From Bosea sp. OAE506 (GTDB lineage: Bacteria; Pseudomonadota; Alphaproteobacteria; Rhizobiales; Beijerinckiaceae), in the NCBI RefSeq assembly GCF_040546595.1, contig NZ_JBEPOB010000001.1:1241001-1305000 (forward strand): DNA of 64,000 bases, written 5' to 3'. Position numbers and translations under genes: made by a program. Shown here piece after piece: positions 35,261 through 44,668 of the stretch. Under the pieces are notes generated by a model, which made no database searches, was not told the origin of the DNA, and was given only the letters and a program-made list of their open reading frames with translations. Position 1 is the stretch's first letter; each line of letters starts with the position of its first letter.

Positions 35261-36940
35261 ATGGTCGGCCCGCGCAAAATCTCGACACAGATCTTCGGGG
35301 CCTTTGCGGTTTTCGCGGTCGCCGCTGTCATCGCCGTCGGCATCGGGGCGCAGACGCTTTCGCGTTACGCCGCGATGACGAGCGAGATGGAGGCCGTGAC
35401 ACGGCGCACCGTCCTCGCCGAGCGCATGGACGGCCTCGTCAATGCCATCGTGATGGAATCGCGGGGCATCTATATGAGCGCGGATGCGCAGGACGCGGAA
35501 CGCTTCGCCCTGCCGCTGCTCGCCGATCTCAGCGAGATGAAGCGGCTGCTTGGCGAGTGGCGGGCTCTCCATGACCCTCAGGAGCGGGCCGTCTTCGAGG
35601 CGGTGGCGCGGCAGCTCGACGATTTCGTCGCCTTCCGGACGGAGCTCGTCCGGCGCGGGAGAGAGCTGGGCCCTCTCGCCGCCAGTGTCTTCGGCAACAA
35701 CGAAGACAACCGGAGCAACCGCAAGGCTCTCAACATGGCGCTGAGGAACGTCGCCATGCTGAACGAGAGCCGGGCCGCCGTGACGGATGCCGAGCGTGAC
35801 GCGCTGCAGAACAACAGCCTGTGGCTGCAGGCTGCGGGTGCGCTGCTGGTCGTGATCGGTCTTTCGGTCGCGCTGACCCTCGTGCATTTCCGCGTGTCGC
35901 GGCCGCTGCGCAGCCTTGCCAAGACGATGCAGCGGCTCGCGGCCGGGCAGGACGTGGACGACATTCCGTCGGTCAAGCAGCGCGACGAGGTGGGCGACAT
36001 GGCGCGCTCCGTGGCCGTGTTTCACGAAACCGCGGCCGCACGGGCGGCGCTGGAGGCCGATGCCAAGAGCGCCGACGTGGCGCGGATCCGCCGCCAGGCC
36101 AAGCGCGACGAACTCACAGCCGAGTTCAACATCCGCATCGACCAGGTTCTCGACACGGTTCGGGTCAGCGTCGACGAGATGGAGGAGACGGCCCGCAGCC
36201 TCAACGCCGTCGCCACCAGCGCCACGTCCCAGGCCAATGAGGCAAGGGGCGCAGCCCTCGACGCGTCCGACAACGTCCGCTCCATCGCGGCCGCCTCCGA
36301 GCAGCTGTCGGAGTCGATCACCGAAATCGCCGAACGCATCGGCCATACGGATGGCGTGGTCCGGTCGGCGGCCGAGGATGCGGCGCGGGCACGCGTCAAT
36401 GTCGGCAACCTGCTGGGTGCCTCGGAAAGCATTGCCCGGGTCGTTGGCCTGATCCGCGAGATCGCGGCGCAGACCAATCTGCTGGCGCTCAACGCGACGA
36501 TCGAGGCGGCTCGCGCCGGCGAGGCGGGGCGCGGCTTTGCGGTCGTCGCCGGCGAGGTCAAGCTGCTGGCCGAGCGCACCGCTCAGGCCACTGACGAGAT
36601 CGCCGAGCGCATCGTTGCTTTCGAGAGTGAAACGAAGGGTGCTGTTGCGGCGATCGAGACGATCGCGCGCGTCATGGGCGAGGTTGCGCAGCACACGGTC
36701 GCCATCGCGGGCGCCACCTCCCAGCAGATGGGCGCGACCTCGGAGATCGCCAGCAGCGCGCAGGCCACCGCCAATGGCACGGCGGGTGTGGCCCATCAGA
36801 TGGAGCAGGTGACCGCGACCTCCCAGTCGGCCATGCTGTCGGCGAACCGGGCGCTGAGCACCGCCGAAAATCTGGCGCGGGAGGCTCATGCGCTGCGCAG
36901 TGCGGTGGGGACCTTCTTCGCCGACATGAAGGCGGCCTGA
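35261..36940 (+). CDS. Methyl-accepting chemotaxis protein
   Basis: A 559-residue chemoreceptor. TM1 (about 10-35), a helical periplasmic domain (about 36-190), TM2 ([14 protein letters not shown]), HAMP ([19 protein letters not shown]), a coiled coil and the signalling hairpin with [36 protein letters not shown]. The periplasmic part is a four-helix-bundle type rather than Cache, so the ligand cannot be read. No CheR/CheB-tethering pentapeptide is evident at the C-terminus (DMKAA). A stand-alone receptor; no che operon is in the window. Confidence 0.93.
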   Translation: MVGPRKISTQIFGAFAVFAVAAVIAVGIGAQTLSRYAAMTSEMEAVTRRTVLAERMDGLVNAIVMESRGIYMSADAQDAERFALPLLADLSEMKRLLGEWRALHDPQERAVFEAVARQLDDFVAFRTELVRRGRELGPLAASVFGNNEDNRSNRKALNMALRNVAMLNESRAAVTDAERDALQNNSLWLQAAGALLVVIGLSVALTLVHFRVSRPLRSLAKTMQRLAAGQDVDDIPSVKQRDEVGDMARSVAVFHETAAARAALEADAKSADVARIRRQAKRDELTAEFNIRIDQVLDTVRVSVDEMEETARSLNAVATSATSQANEARGAALDASDNVRSIAAASEQLSESITEIAERIGHTDGVVRSAAEDAARARVNVGNLLGASESIARVVGLIREIAAQTNLLALNATIEAARAGEAGRGFAVVAGEVKLLAERTAQATDEIAERIVAFESETKGAVAAIETIARVMGEVAQHTVAIAGATSQQMGATSEIASSAQATANGTAGVAHQMEQVTATSQSAMLSANRALSTAENLAREAHALRSAVGTFFADMKAA

Positions 36941-37080
36941 GCCAAATCGTCATTCTCACAGCCTGATCGGATGGCGTTCACGGGTCCGTGATCGCTTCGG
37001 ACGGCTTCGTGACGGACCCGGCGCTGTCATATCGCGCCGTCATGCGTTTCCCTCGCTGCGCCATTGCAGAAGGGGGCAGG

Positions 37081-38496
37081 ATGAGCGAACCGCACCGGAC
37101 CGACCCGCAGCCGACGCTGTCGGTCTTCGACGCCGTGACGATCATGGTCGGGATCGTCGTCGGCATCGGCATCTTCAAGACGCCGTCCCTGATTGCGGCG
37201 AATGTCGGCAGCGAGGCGGCCTTTCTCGGCGTCTGGGTGGCGGGCGGCCTTGTCACGCTGATCGGCGCACTCTGCTATGCCGAACTCGCGGCAGCCCATC
37301 CCCATGCGGGCGGCGAGTATCATTTCCTCGGCCGGGCCTACGGCCGGCCCGTTGCCGTGCTGTTCGGCTGGGCGCGTGGCTCGGTGATCCAGACAGGCGC
37401 GATCGCCGCCGTCGCCTTCGTGCTCGGCGATTATGCCGCCCAGGTCCAGCCGCTCGGTCCCTATGGCCCGGCGCTCTACGCCGGGCTGGCCATCATCGTG
37501 CTCACCGGCCTCAATGTGGCGGGGACGATCCAGAGCAAGACACTGCAGATCGCGGTGACCTTCATCGAGGTCGGGCTAATCGCGGCGATCATCGGCTGGG
37601 GCCTGCTCGGCAGCGCCGGTGCGGGTGCCGCCGCTCCCGTCGCGGCGACGGCGCCGTCCTCCGCTGCGCTGGGCATGGCGATGATCTTCGTCCTCCTCAC
37701 CTATGGCGGCTGGAACGAGGCGGCCTATCTCTCGGGCGAGCTGCGCGACCCCGGCCGCAACATGGTCCGCGTGCTGGTGATCGGGACAGCCGTGCTGGTC
37801 GCGCTGTATGTCGCCGCCAATGCGGCGCTGCTGGCGATCCTGGGGCTCGACGGTTTGCGGGGCTCGCAGGCCGTCGCCACCGACATGATGCGGTTGGTGG
37901 CGGGCGAGTCCGGGGCGCTGATCGTCAGCCTCGCGATCGTGGTGGCGGCGCTGTCAACACTCAATGCGACGATCTTCACCGGTGCGCGGGTCTATTTCGC
38001 GATGGCGCGCGACATCACGCTGCTGCCGCGCGTCGGCGACTGGAACGAGCGCGGCCGGGCTCCGGCCAACGGGTTGATCGCGCAGGGCGCCGTCGCGCTG
38101 TTGCTGGTCGCGCTCGGCGCCGCCAGCCGCGACGGTTTCCAGGCGATGGTCGACTACAGCGCTCCGGTGTTCTGGGCCTTCCTGCTGCTGGTCGGCCTCG
38201 CGCTGCCGATCCTGCGCTGGCGCGAGCCGGACCGGGTCCTGCCGTTCAAGGTTCCGCTCTACCCGCTGACGCCGGCCCTGTTCGTCCTGAGCTGCGCCTA
38301 CATGCTGCATGCGAGCCTCGCCTATACGGGCAAGGGCGCGCTGATCGGGCTCGGCGTCGTGCTGGCCGGCCTGCCGCTGCTGCTGTTCCAGAGCCGGCGC
38401 GACGAGACCGAACGAAGCCCTTCCGCCCCTCCGGCCGACGTCGCGCTCGCCGCGGCCCCCTCGCCGATCCTCATTCAACCAGGAGAGAGACGATGA
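37081..38496 (+). CDS. APC family amino acid permease
   Basis: A 471-residue transporter with about twelve membrane segments. TM1 has VTIMVGIVVGIGIFKTPSLIA, the glycine-rich substrate loop of APC carriers; AALCYAELAAAHPHAGGEYHFLGRAYG-type sequence follows (here GALCYAELAAAHPHAGGEY). MIFVLLTYGGWNEAAYLSGEL and NATIFTGARVYFAMARD are further family marks. It looks like an amino acid or amine exchanger. GGGGGCAGG precedes the ATG at 37081. Its stop overlaps the start of an exported methyltransferase gene (ATGA), so the two are coupled. Confidence 0.9.
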   Translation: MSEPHRTDPQPTLSVFDAVTIMVGIVVGIGIFKTPSLIAANVGSEAAFLGVWVAGGLVTLIGALCYAELAAAHPHAGGEYHFLGRAYGRPVAVLFGWARGSVIQTGAIAAVAFVLGDYAAQVQPLGPYGPALYAGLAIIVLTGLNVAGTIQSKTLQIAVTFIEVGLIAAIIGWGLLGSAGAGAAAPVAATAPSSAALGMAMIFVLLTYGGWNEAAYLSGELRDPGRNMVRVLVIGTAVLVALYVAANAALLAILGLDGLRGSQAVATDMMRLVAGESGALIVSLAIVVAALSTLNATIFTGARVYFAMARDITLLPRVGDWNERGRAPANGLIAQGAVALLLVALGAASRDGFQAMVDYSAPVFWAFLLLVGLALPILRWREPDRVLPFKVPLYPLTPALFVLSCAYMLHASLAYTGKGALIGLGVVLAGLPLLLFQSRRDETERSPSAPPADVALAAAPSPILIQPGERR

Positions 38497-39350
38497 AGAC
38501 GTTCCGAACCTTGGCGGCCGCCTGCGCGGTCTCGCTGCTCGCGCTGAGCGCCGTCCAGTCCCATGCGCAGCCGGCTCAGGCCGGCAAGGATTCCACCACC
38601 GCGGCGCCGGACTATGTCCCGCAGACAGGCCAGGCCGGCAAGGATGTGGTCTGGGTGCCGACGCAGGATGCGCTGGTCCAGCGCATGCTCGACATGGCCA
38701 AGGTGACCAAGGAGGACAAGCTGGTCGATCTCGGCTCCGGCGACGGGCGCACCGTCATCGCCGCCGCCAAGCGCGGGATCAGCGCACGCGGCATCGAGTA
38801 CAATCCCGATCTCGTCACGCTCTCCCAGCGCAATGCCGAGGCGGAGGGCGTCACCGAGCGGGCCCGGTTCGAGCGCGGCGACATCTTCGAGACTGACTTC
38901 TCGGAGGCGACGGTGGTGACGCTGTTCCTGCTGCCGGAGCTGAACGTGCGGCTGCGGCCGACGCTGCTGGACATGAAGCCCGGCACCCGCGTCGTCTCCA
39001 ACACCTTCACCATGGATGAATGGACGCCCGACGAGACGGCGGTTCTCGCCGAGAACTGCGTCAATTTCTGCCGGGCGCATTTCTGGGTGGTGCCCGCCAA
39101 GGTTGCCGGCACCTGGCGCCTCGGCGACGGCGAACTGAACCTGAAGCAGACCTTCCAGATGCTCGAGGGCACGCTGACGCGTGGCGGCAAGGCGCTGCCG
39201 ATCACCGAGGCGCGGATGCGCGGCAGCGAGATCAGCTTCGTCGCGGAAGGCCGGCGCTATACCGGCAACGTCTCGGACGGGCGGATGAGCGGGCGCAGCG
39301 AGGGCACGGGCCAGGCGCAGGATTGGCAGGCCACGCGCAGCGCGAGCTGA
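38493..39350 (+). CDS. Class I SAM-dependent methyltransferase with an N-terminal signal peptide
   Basis: 285 residues. A clear signal peptide (MKTFRTLAAACAVSLLALSA to SHAQ, about 1-25) precedes a Rossmann methyltransferase domain: motif I LVDLGSGDGRTVIAAAKRG, motif II GIEYNPDLVTL, and RFERGDIFETDFSEATVVTLFLLPELN. Residues about 190-285 form an extra beta-rich part. SAM is cytosolic, so an exported enzyme is puzzling; the segment might be a membrane anchor or the protein may have lost catalysis. Coupled to the upstream APC permease by a 4-base overlap. Confidence 0.85.
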   Translation: MKTFRTLAAACAVSLLALSAVQSHAQPAQAGKDSTTAAPDYVPQTGQAGKDVVWVPTQDALVQRMLDMAKVTKEDKLVDLGSGDGRTVIAAAKRGISARGIEYNPDLVTLSQRNAEAEGVTERARFERGDIFETDFSEATVVTLFLLPELNVRLRPTLLDMKPGTRVVSNTFTMDEWTPDETAVLAENCVNFCRAHFWVVPAKVAGTWRLGDGELNLKQTFQMLEGTLTRGGKALPITEARMRGSEISFVAEGRRYTGNVSDGRMSGRSEGTGQAQDWQATRSAS

Positions 39351-39360
39351 GCCTTCGTCG

Positions 39361-39395
39361 CCGGCTACCGCCTCAGTTCTTGAGGCGGTAGCCGG
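39361..39395. terminator. Bidirectional terminator overlapping the permease stop codon
   Basis: A perfect 15-base-pair stem: CCGGCTACCGCCTCA (39361-39375), loop GTTCT, TGAGGCGGTAGCCGG (39381-39395). Half the stem encodes the last residues and stop of the permease gene (RTGYRLKN), so coding and termination signals coincide. Confidence 0.8.
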
Positions 39396-40163
39396 TGCGG
39401 AAGATCCAGGCGGTGGCGACGATGCAGACGAGCAGGAAGACCAGCGTCATGCCGAGGCTGATGCCGATGCCGACATCGGCAATGCCGAAGAAGCTCCAGC
39501 GGAAACCGCTGATCAGATAGACGACCGGGTTGAACAGCGCGACCGTGCGCCAGAACGGCGGCAGCATCTCGATCGAGTAGAAGGAGCCGCCGAGGAAGGC
39601 GAGCGGGGTCACCACCAGCAGCGGAATGACCTGCAGCCGCTCGAACCCGTCCGCCCAGATGCCGACGATGAAGCCGAAAAGGCTGAAGGTCACGGCCGTC
39701 AGCACGAGGAAGAGCAGCATCCAGAGCGGATGCTCGATCCGCAGCGGGACGAAGAAGGTGGCGGTCAGCAGGATGATCAGCCCGAGCACGACGGATTTGG
39801 TCGCGGCCGCCCCGACATAGCCGATCACCACCTCCCACCACGCCACGGGGGCCGAGAGCAGCTCGTAGATGGTGCCGGTAAATTTCGGGAAATAGATCGC
39901 GAAGGAGGCGTTGGCGATGCTCTGGGTGAGCAGCGTCAGCATGATCAGGCCGGGCACGATGAAGGCGCCATAGGCGACGCCGTCGATCGCCTGCATGCGC
40001 GAGCCGATCGCGGCGCCGAAGACGACGAAATAGAGCGAGGTCGAGAGCACGGGGGACACCACGCTCTGCAAGGGCGTGCGCAGGGTCCGCGCCATCTCGA
40101 AGTGATAGATCGCCGCGATCGCGCGCCAATTGAAGCGCGGGGCGGCCGCCTCGTCGAAGGGTC

Positions 40164-40167
<4 letters not shown>
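39373..40167 (-). CDS. ABC-2 type transporter permease
   Basis: A 264-residue membrane protein with six hydrophobic segments and the ABC-2 features [60 protein letters not shown] and [21 protein letters not shown]. It pairs with the ATPase encoded just upstream, whose stop overlaps its ATG by 4 bases. The pair looks like YadH/YadG, a putative exporter of unknown substrate. Confidence 0.92.
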
Positions 40168-41090
<923 letters not shown>

Positions 41091-41216
41091 GGGCGGCATA
41101 TAGGGCGGGTCCGGCAGCGGGGCGATGGCACGCCGACGCAGGTCGGCATTGCGTCCTCGCCTCGCCCTAACACCGCACCACTGTCGCCTCCTGTCGGGAG
41201 CGGGGCTCGCCAACGC

Positions 41217-41243
41217 AAAATGGCCGGGCGAACCCGGCCATTT
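41217..41243 (-). terminator. Rho-independent terminator for the 24-residue peptide gene
   Basis: AAATGGCCGGG (41218-41228), loop CGAA, CCCGGCCATTT (41233-41243); read on the minus strand the perfect 11-base-pair stem ends in TTTT. It lies 22 bases after the stop of the small gene at 41265. Confidence 0.75.
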
Positions 41244-41264
41244 CGTCATCGTGACGGCGAGCCG

Positions 41265-41339
41265 TCAGCGCATGAAGAACCATAGCAGAATGATGATCGG
41301 AATCGGAACGCCGAGCAGCCAGAGAGCAATCGAACGCAT
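41265..41339 (-). CDS. 24-residue single-span membrane peptide
   Basis: Translating the minus strand gives MRSIALWLLGV, then PIPIIILLWFFMR and a stop. Nearly the whole peptide is one hydrophobic helix with a Pro-Ile-Pro kink and positive ends. I recall similar very short proteins, MRSIA-WLLG-PIPIIIL, in other rhizobia, but no function. A G-rich GGGGGC lies about 9 bases upstream, and a strong terminator follows, so it looks like a self-contained gene. It falls below normal annotation length limits. Confidence 0.6.
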   Translation of the reverse strand: MRSIALWLLGVPIPIIILLWFFMR

Positions 41340-41426
41340 GGAAATCAGCCCCCAATGATTGGTGATAACGATGCGGTTGCAACGCCGGCCGCGCGCGGAA
41401 GGTTCCGTGCCCGTTTTCGGCTCCGG

Positions 41427-41933
41427 TTATTTGAAGGCGATGCTGTCGATCACCGCCTGCATCGCCTTGTCGTGCTTCACATGGCCCTCTTCCGACGCCC
41501 AGTAGGTCATCATGATGATCTTGCCGCTGGCGACCTTGGGATTGATCGCGAGGTAGCGGACGATCGACGGGCCGTCGCTGCTGGTCGCCTTGAGCTCGGT
41601 AAAGGACCAGGGGCGCCCGTTGACCTCCCGCGTGAGCGTTTCGGTCGAGCCGGTGAATTTGACGCCCTCCCGTGCGAAATAGGCGTCGTGCTCCTTCTGC
41701 AGCGCGTCGATCTGGTCGGCCGGCACCAGCTCGAACCAGACATAGATCTCCTCATCGGGCGTCTTGATCTGGACGCCGCGTTCGATCTTCGACTGCGGCC
41801 AGGCGTCGGGAATGGTCACGACGGCCACAGGCTCGGCGGCGGTGATGGGGACGGCGCCCGCCATGGCGGCGCCGATCGCGGCCGGGCCGGCGAGAGCCGC
41901 CGCCAGTGCCAGCACACCGAAGAGTCTTTTCAT
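41427..41933 (-). CDS. Secreted protein of unknown function
   Basis: A 168-residue exported protein with signal peptide 1-29 (LALAAALAGPAAIGAAMAGA). The mature part reads VAVVTIPDAWPQSKIERGVQIKT, EIYVWFELVPADQIDALQKEHDAYF and GKIIMMTYWASEEGHVKHDKAMQAVIDSIAF. The last segment resembles histidine-phosphotransfer-free stress proteins of the PsbP/DcrB kind, a guess only. ATG at 41933 begins MKRLFG. I do not recognise a named family. Confidence 0.7.
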   Translation of the reverse strand: MKRLFGVLALAAALAGPAAIGAAMAGAVPITAAEPVAVVTIPDAWPQSKIERGVQIKTPDEEIYVWFELVPADQIDALQKEHDAYFAREGVKFTGSTETLTREVNGRPWSFTELKATSSDGPSIVRYLAINPKVASGKIIMMTYWASEEGHVKHDKAMQAVIDSIAFK

Positions 41934-42032
41934 CGCGAATCCCCTGTCGTCCTGCGGGCCTTCGCAACGCGGGGCCAGATGGGGCAGCGGGCGGCCCAAA
42001 TCAACGGCGAAGCCTGCGCTTCCCAAAAATGG

Positions 42033-42656
42033 TCAGGCCGCCGGCTGCGCGCTCGGATGCCAGAGCGGCCGATAGCCCTGCGCCAGGGCGGCGAGCGAGG
42101 CCGGCGGCGTCAGCACCGTCACCATTCCCGTCGGCCAGGGCACCTTGCCGACATAGCCCCCGGGCGACCAGAGCAGGGCCGCATCGGCACGCAGCGCCAG
42201 GAAGCGACCGCCGTCGCGGATCATCGTTGCGTCCGGCAGGGTCTCGGCCGGCAGCCGGTGGATGCGCTTCACCCGGCCGTCGCGACGTTCCCTGTCCAGC
42301 AGCCGGTCGATCTCTGGAAAGAGCGGCGTCTCGCGTAGTTCCAGACCCCGCACCAGAGCAGCGCGGTAGGCCAGCGCATCCGCGCGGCGGCATTCCATGC
42401 ACGGGCGGTGGCCGGCGGCGAGCGCGGTAACCTCGTCGCAGAAGAACAGCTCGGTGTAGCCGCTGCCCCAGACGTGGCGACTGCGGTTCTTGAAGGACAG
42501 GACACAGCAGATCCATTGCCGGCTGGCCTGAATGCGAAGGGGCAGAGCGCGGGTCTGCGGATCATGGAAGCGCCCGCCACGATTGCCCATCAGCAGGCCG
42601 CGGGCCGGGGAGGCCAGCAGGCTGCCATCGGGCGCGATGCGGTTGGGCAGGGGCAT
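42033..42656 (-). CDS. Cys-rich protein with an Ada-like zinc-site segment
   Basis: A 207-residue cytoplasmic protein. GNRGGRFHDPQTRALP is followed by W-I-C50-C51 and then YTELFFCDEVTALAAGHRPC (ending at C86), with M-E-C89-R-R next; the spacing and the A-GHRPCxxC ending resemble the zinc domain of Ada-type proteins. The rest (about 95-207) is not recognisable. GGAG 6 bases upstream favours the start at 42656 over the ATG six codons earlier. A DNA-binding or repair role is a guess from the segment alone. Confidence 0.65.
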   Translation of the reverse strand: MPLPNRIAPDGSLLASPARGLLMGNRGGRFHDPQTRALPLRIQASRQWICCVLSFKNRSRHVWGSGYTELFFCDEVTALAAGHRPCMECRRADALAYRAALVRGLELRETPLFPEIDRLLDRERRDGRVKRIHRLPAETLPDATMIRDGGRFLALRADAALLWSPGGYVGKVPWPTGMVTVLTPPASLAALAQGYRPLWHPSAQPAA

Positions 42657-42821
42657 GGGGCTCTCCAGCTGCATGGCGCCAACCTAGCGATCGCGGGGCC
42701 CGATCGCGACAGCAGCCCCTGAGGATCGGGCTGCGGCGGCGGGTGGGGTTGGCAAGCTGCCCCGCAATGACGCAAGCTTCCGGTGGGAGAGGGCGGCAGA
42801 CCCCCTCCGGAGGGGTGGGGC

Positions 42822-44117
42822 ATGGCGGCCAGCAGTTTCGACGATCCGGCATCGCTCGTTCCGCATCCCGAGCGCGGCGCCATCCTCGCGGAGGTCCATG
42901 CCCGGCCCTTCGCGCCGCTGGAGACGCCGCGGCGGCTTCTGCATTTCGCCTTCATGACCGATTCCCGCCAGGCGGCGGCCGACCGTACGGCGCTGGGCCG
43001 CTTCTGCGCCGAGCGCGGCGTGCCGGGGCCTCTCGACGACGCCAAGCATCACCGCGCCCGCTTCGGTGAAACCAGCCTGCGCTGGGAGCAGCACAGCGAG
43101 TTCACCACCTATAGCTGGGAGCTTCCGGGCACGGATGCGACCCCCTTCCTGCCGCCGACCGGCGCGCTGCCGCATGGCATGCGCGGCCTGCCGCAGCCGG
43201 GTCCGCATCTGGTCTCCGCCGATCTGCATCTGATGCCGGCCACGGCCGAGCCCGATCTCGGCGCGCTGTTCGACCCCGCCAGCCTCGCGGCTTCGCTGGT
43301 CGACAATGGCGGCGCGATTGCGGCAACCGATTTCCGGGCGGGGGCGGATGGCTTCGTGCGGATCCTGGTGCTCGACCGCGAACTGACTCCGGCCCGGGCG
43401 GGCGCGCTGGTGCAGCGCATGCTCGAGATCGAGACCTATCGCACGCTCGCTTTGCTGGGCATGCCGGAATCGCAGCGCATCGGCCCCTCCGTGCGCAGCG
43501 CCGAGGAGACTCTGGTGCGCATCGCCGGCACGATGACGCAGACCAACGGGCTAGCGGCCGACCATGCGTTGCTCGACGAGATGACGGCGCTCGCCTCGCG
43601 GCTGGAGGCGGAAGCCGCCTCCGCGAACTACCGCTTCGGGGCGAGCCGCGCCTATGACAACATCGTCCAGCAGCGGCTCGTCGCCATCGGCGAGCAGGGC
43701 CATGGCGGCTGGCCGACGATCTCCGCCTTCCTGGCAAGGCGGATGGCACCGGCGATGCGCACCTGCCAGATGCTGCAGGAGCGCCAGGCCGATCTGGCGA
43801 CCAAGCTGGCGCGCGCCGCCAATCTGCTGCGCACGCGCGTCGATGTCGCGCTCGAGCAGCAGAACCGCGACCTGCTGGCGGCGATGAACGAGCGCACGCG
43901 GCTGCAATTGCGGTTGCAGCAGACGGTCGAGGGGCTCTCGGTCGCGGCGATCGCCTATTACATCGTCAGCCTGTTCGGCTATCTCGCCAAGGGCGCGAAG
44001 GATACGGGCTGGCTCAAGATGGAGCCCGGCCTCGCGACGGCGCTGTTCGTGCCGGTCGCGCTGCTCGGGGTCTGGGGGGCGGTGCGACGCATCCGCCGGG
44101 GTCATGGCGAGGGCTGA
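42822..44117 (+). CDS. DUF3422 family membrane protein
   Basis: A 431-residue protein. The N-terminus HPERGAILAEVHARPFAPLETPRRLLHFAF is the DUF3422 hallmark, with LRWEQHSEFTTYSW following. A helical region about 290-380 contains a coiled coil (RTRVDVALEQQNRDLLAAMNERT), and two membrane helices lie near the C-terminus (AIAYYIVSLFGYLAKG and ATALFVPVALLGVWGAVR). ATG at 42822; its ribosome site is part of a 14-base palindrome. Domain order suggests a large cytoplasmic head on a membrane anchor. It is convergent with the cyanase operon. Confidence 0.9.
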   Translation: MAASSFDDPASLVPHPERGAILAEVHARPFAPLETPRRLLHFAFMTDSRQAAADRTALGRFCAERGVPGPLDDAKHHRARFGETSLRWEQHSEFTTYSWELPGTDATPFLPPTGALPHGMRGLPQPGPHLVSADLHLMPATAEPDLGALFDPASLAASLVDNGGAIAATDFRAGADGFVRILVLDRELTPARAGALVQRMLEIETYRTLALLGMPESQRIGPSVRSAEETLVRIAGTMTQTNGLAADHALLDEMTALASRLEAEAASANYRFGASRAYDNIVQQRLVAIGEQGHGGWPTISAFLARRMAPAMRTCQMLQERQADLATKLARAANLLRTRVDVALEQQNRDLLAAMNERTRLQLRLQQTVEGLSVAAIAYYIVSLFGYLAKGAKDTGWLKMEPGLATALFVPVALLGVWGAVRRIRRGHGEG

Positions 44118-44135
44118 GCGCCCCCGCCGCCGGGC

Positions 44136-44624
44136 TCAGGCTTCCTTGAAGCCGTAATCGGGGATGCCCTGCTCGTTGCCGTAGTATTTGTAGGGCAGGA
44201 ACTTGCCGGACATGCCGATCTTGACGCGGTCGCCCTTGGGGTTCGGCTCGCGCTCGAACTCGATGTTGAAGTCGATCGCCGACATGATGCCGTCGCCGAA
44301 CTCCTCCTCGATCAGCGCCTTCCAGGCCGGGCCGTTGACCATCACCATCTCGTAGAAGCGGTAGATCAGCGGGTCGGTCGGCGGCATCGGCGTGCCGGTG
44401 CCGCGATAGGGCACCTCGTTGAGCATGCGCTTCTCGTTCTCGGTCAGGCCGAAGAGGGCGGCGGCCTTCTCGGCCAGCGGCTTGACCAGCTTCATCTGGC
44501 CGAGCAGGGCGCCGACGATCAGCACCTCGGACATGCCGCCGATCTCTTCGGTGATGTATTTCCAGCTCCAGCCCTTCTCGCGCTTGATGTCGAGGATCTT
44601 CTCGGTGAGCTCTTCGCGCTTCAT
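44136..44624 (-). CDS. cynS: Cyanase (cyanate hydratase)
   Basis: A 162-residue enzyme that decomposes cyanate with bicarbonate to ammonia and CO2, working as a decamer. Catalytic residues map to R89 and E92 (IYRFYEM) and S115 (FGDGIMSAIDF), matching R96, E99 and S122 of E. coli. The N-terminal HTH-like domain (ILDIKREKGWSWKYITEEIGG) and the C-terminal dimer strand GKFLPYKYY are intact. It is the last gene of the operon from 48264, 44 bases after the ATPase gene, and provides the metabolic endpoint of the transport system. Confidence 0.96.
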   Translation of the reverse strand: MKREELTEKILDIKREKGWSWKYITEEIGGMSEVLIVGALLGQMKLVKPLAEKAAALFGLTENEKRMLNEVPYRGTGTPMPPTDPLIYRFYEMVMVNGPAWKALIEEEFGDGIMSAIDFNIEFEREPNPKGDRVKIGMSGKFLPYKYYGNEQGIPDYGFKEA

Positions 44625-44668
44625 GGGGTCGGTCTCCTTGGCGTGTCAGTTTCTTGAGGTGGTGGTCG

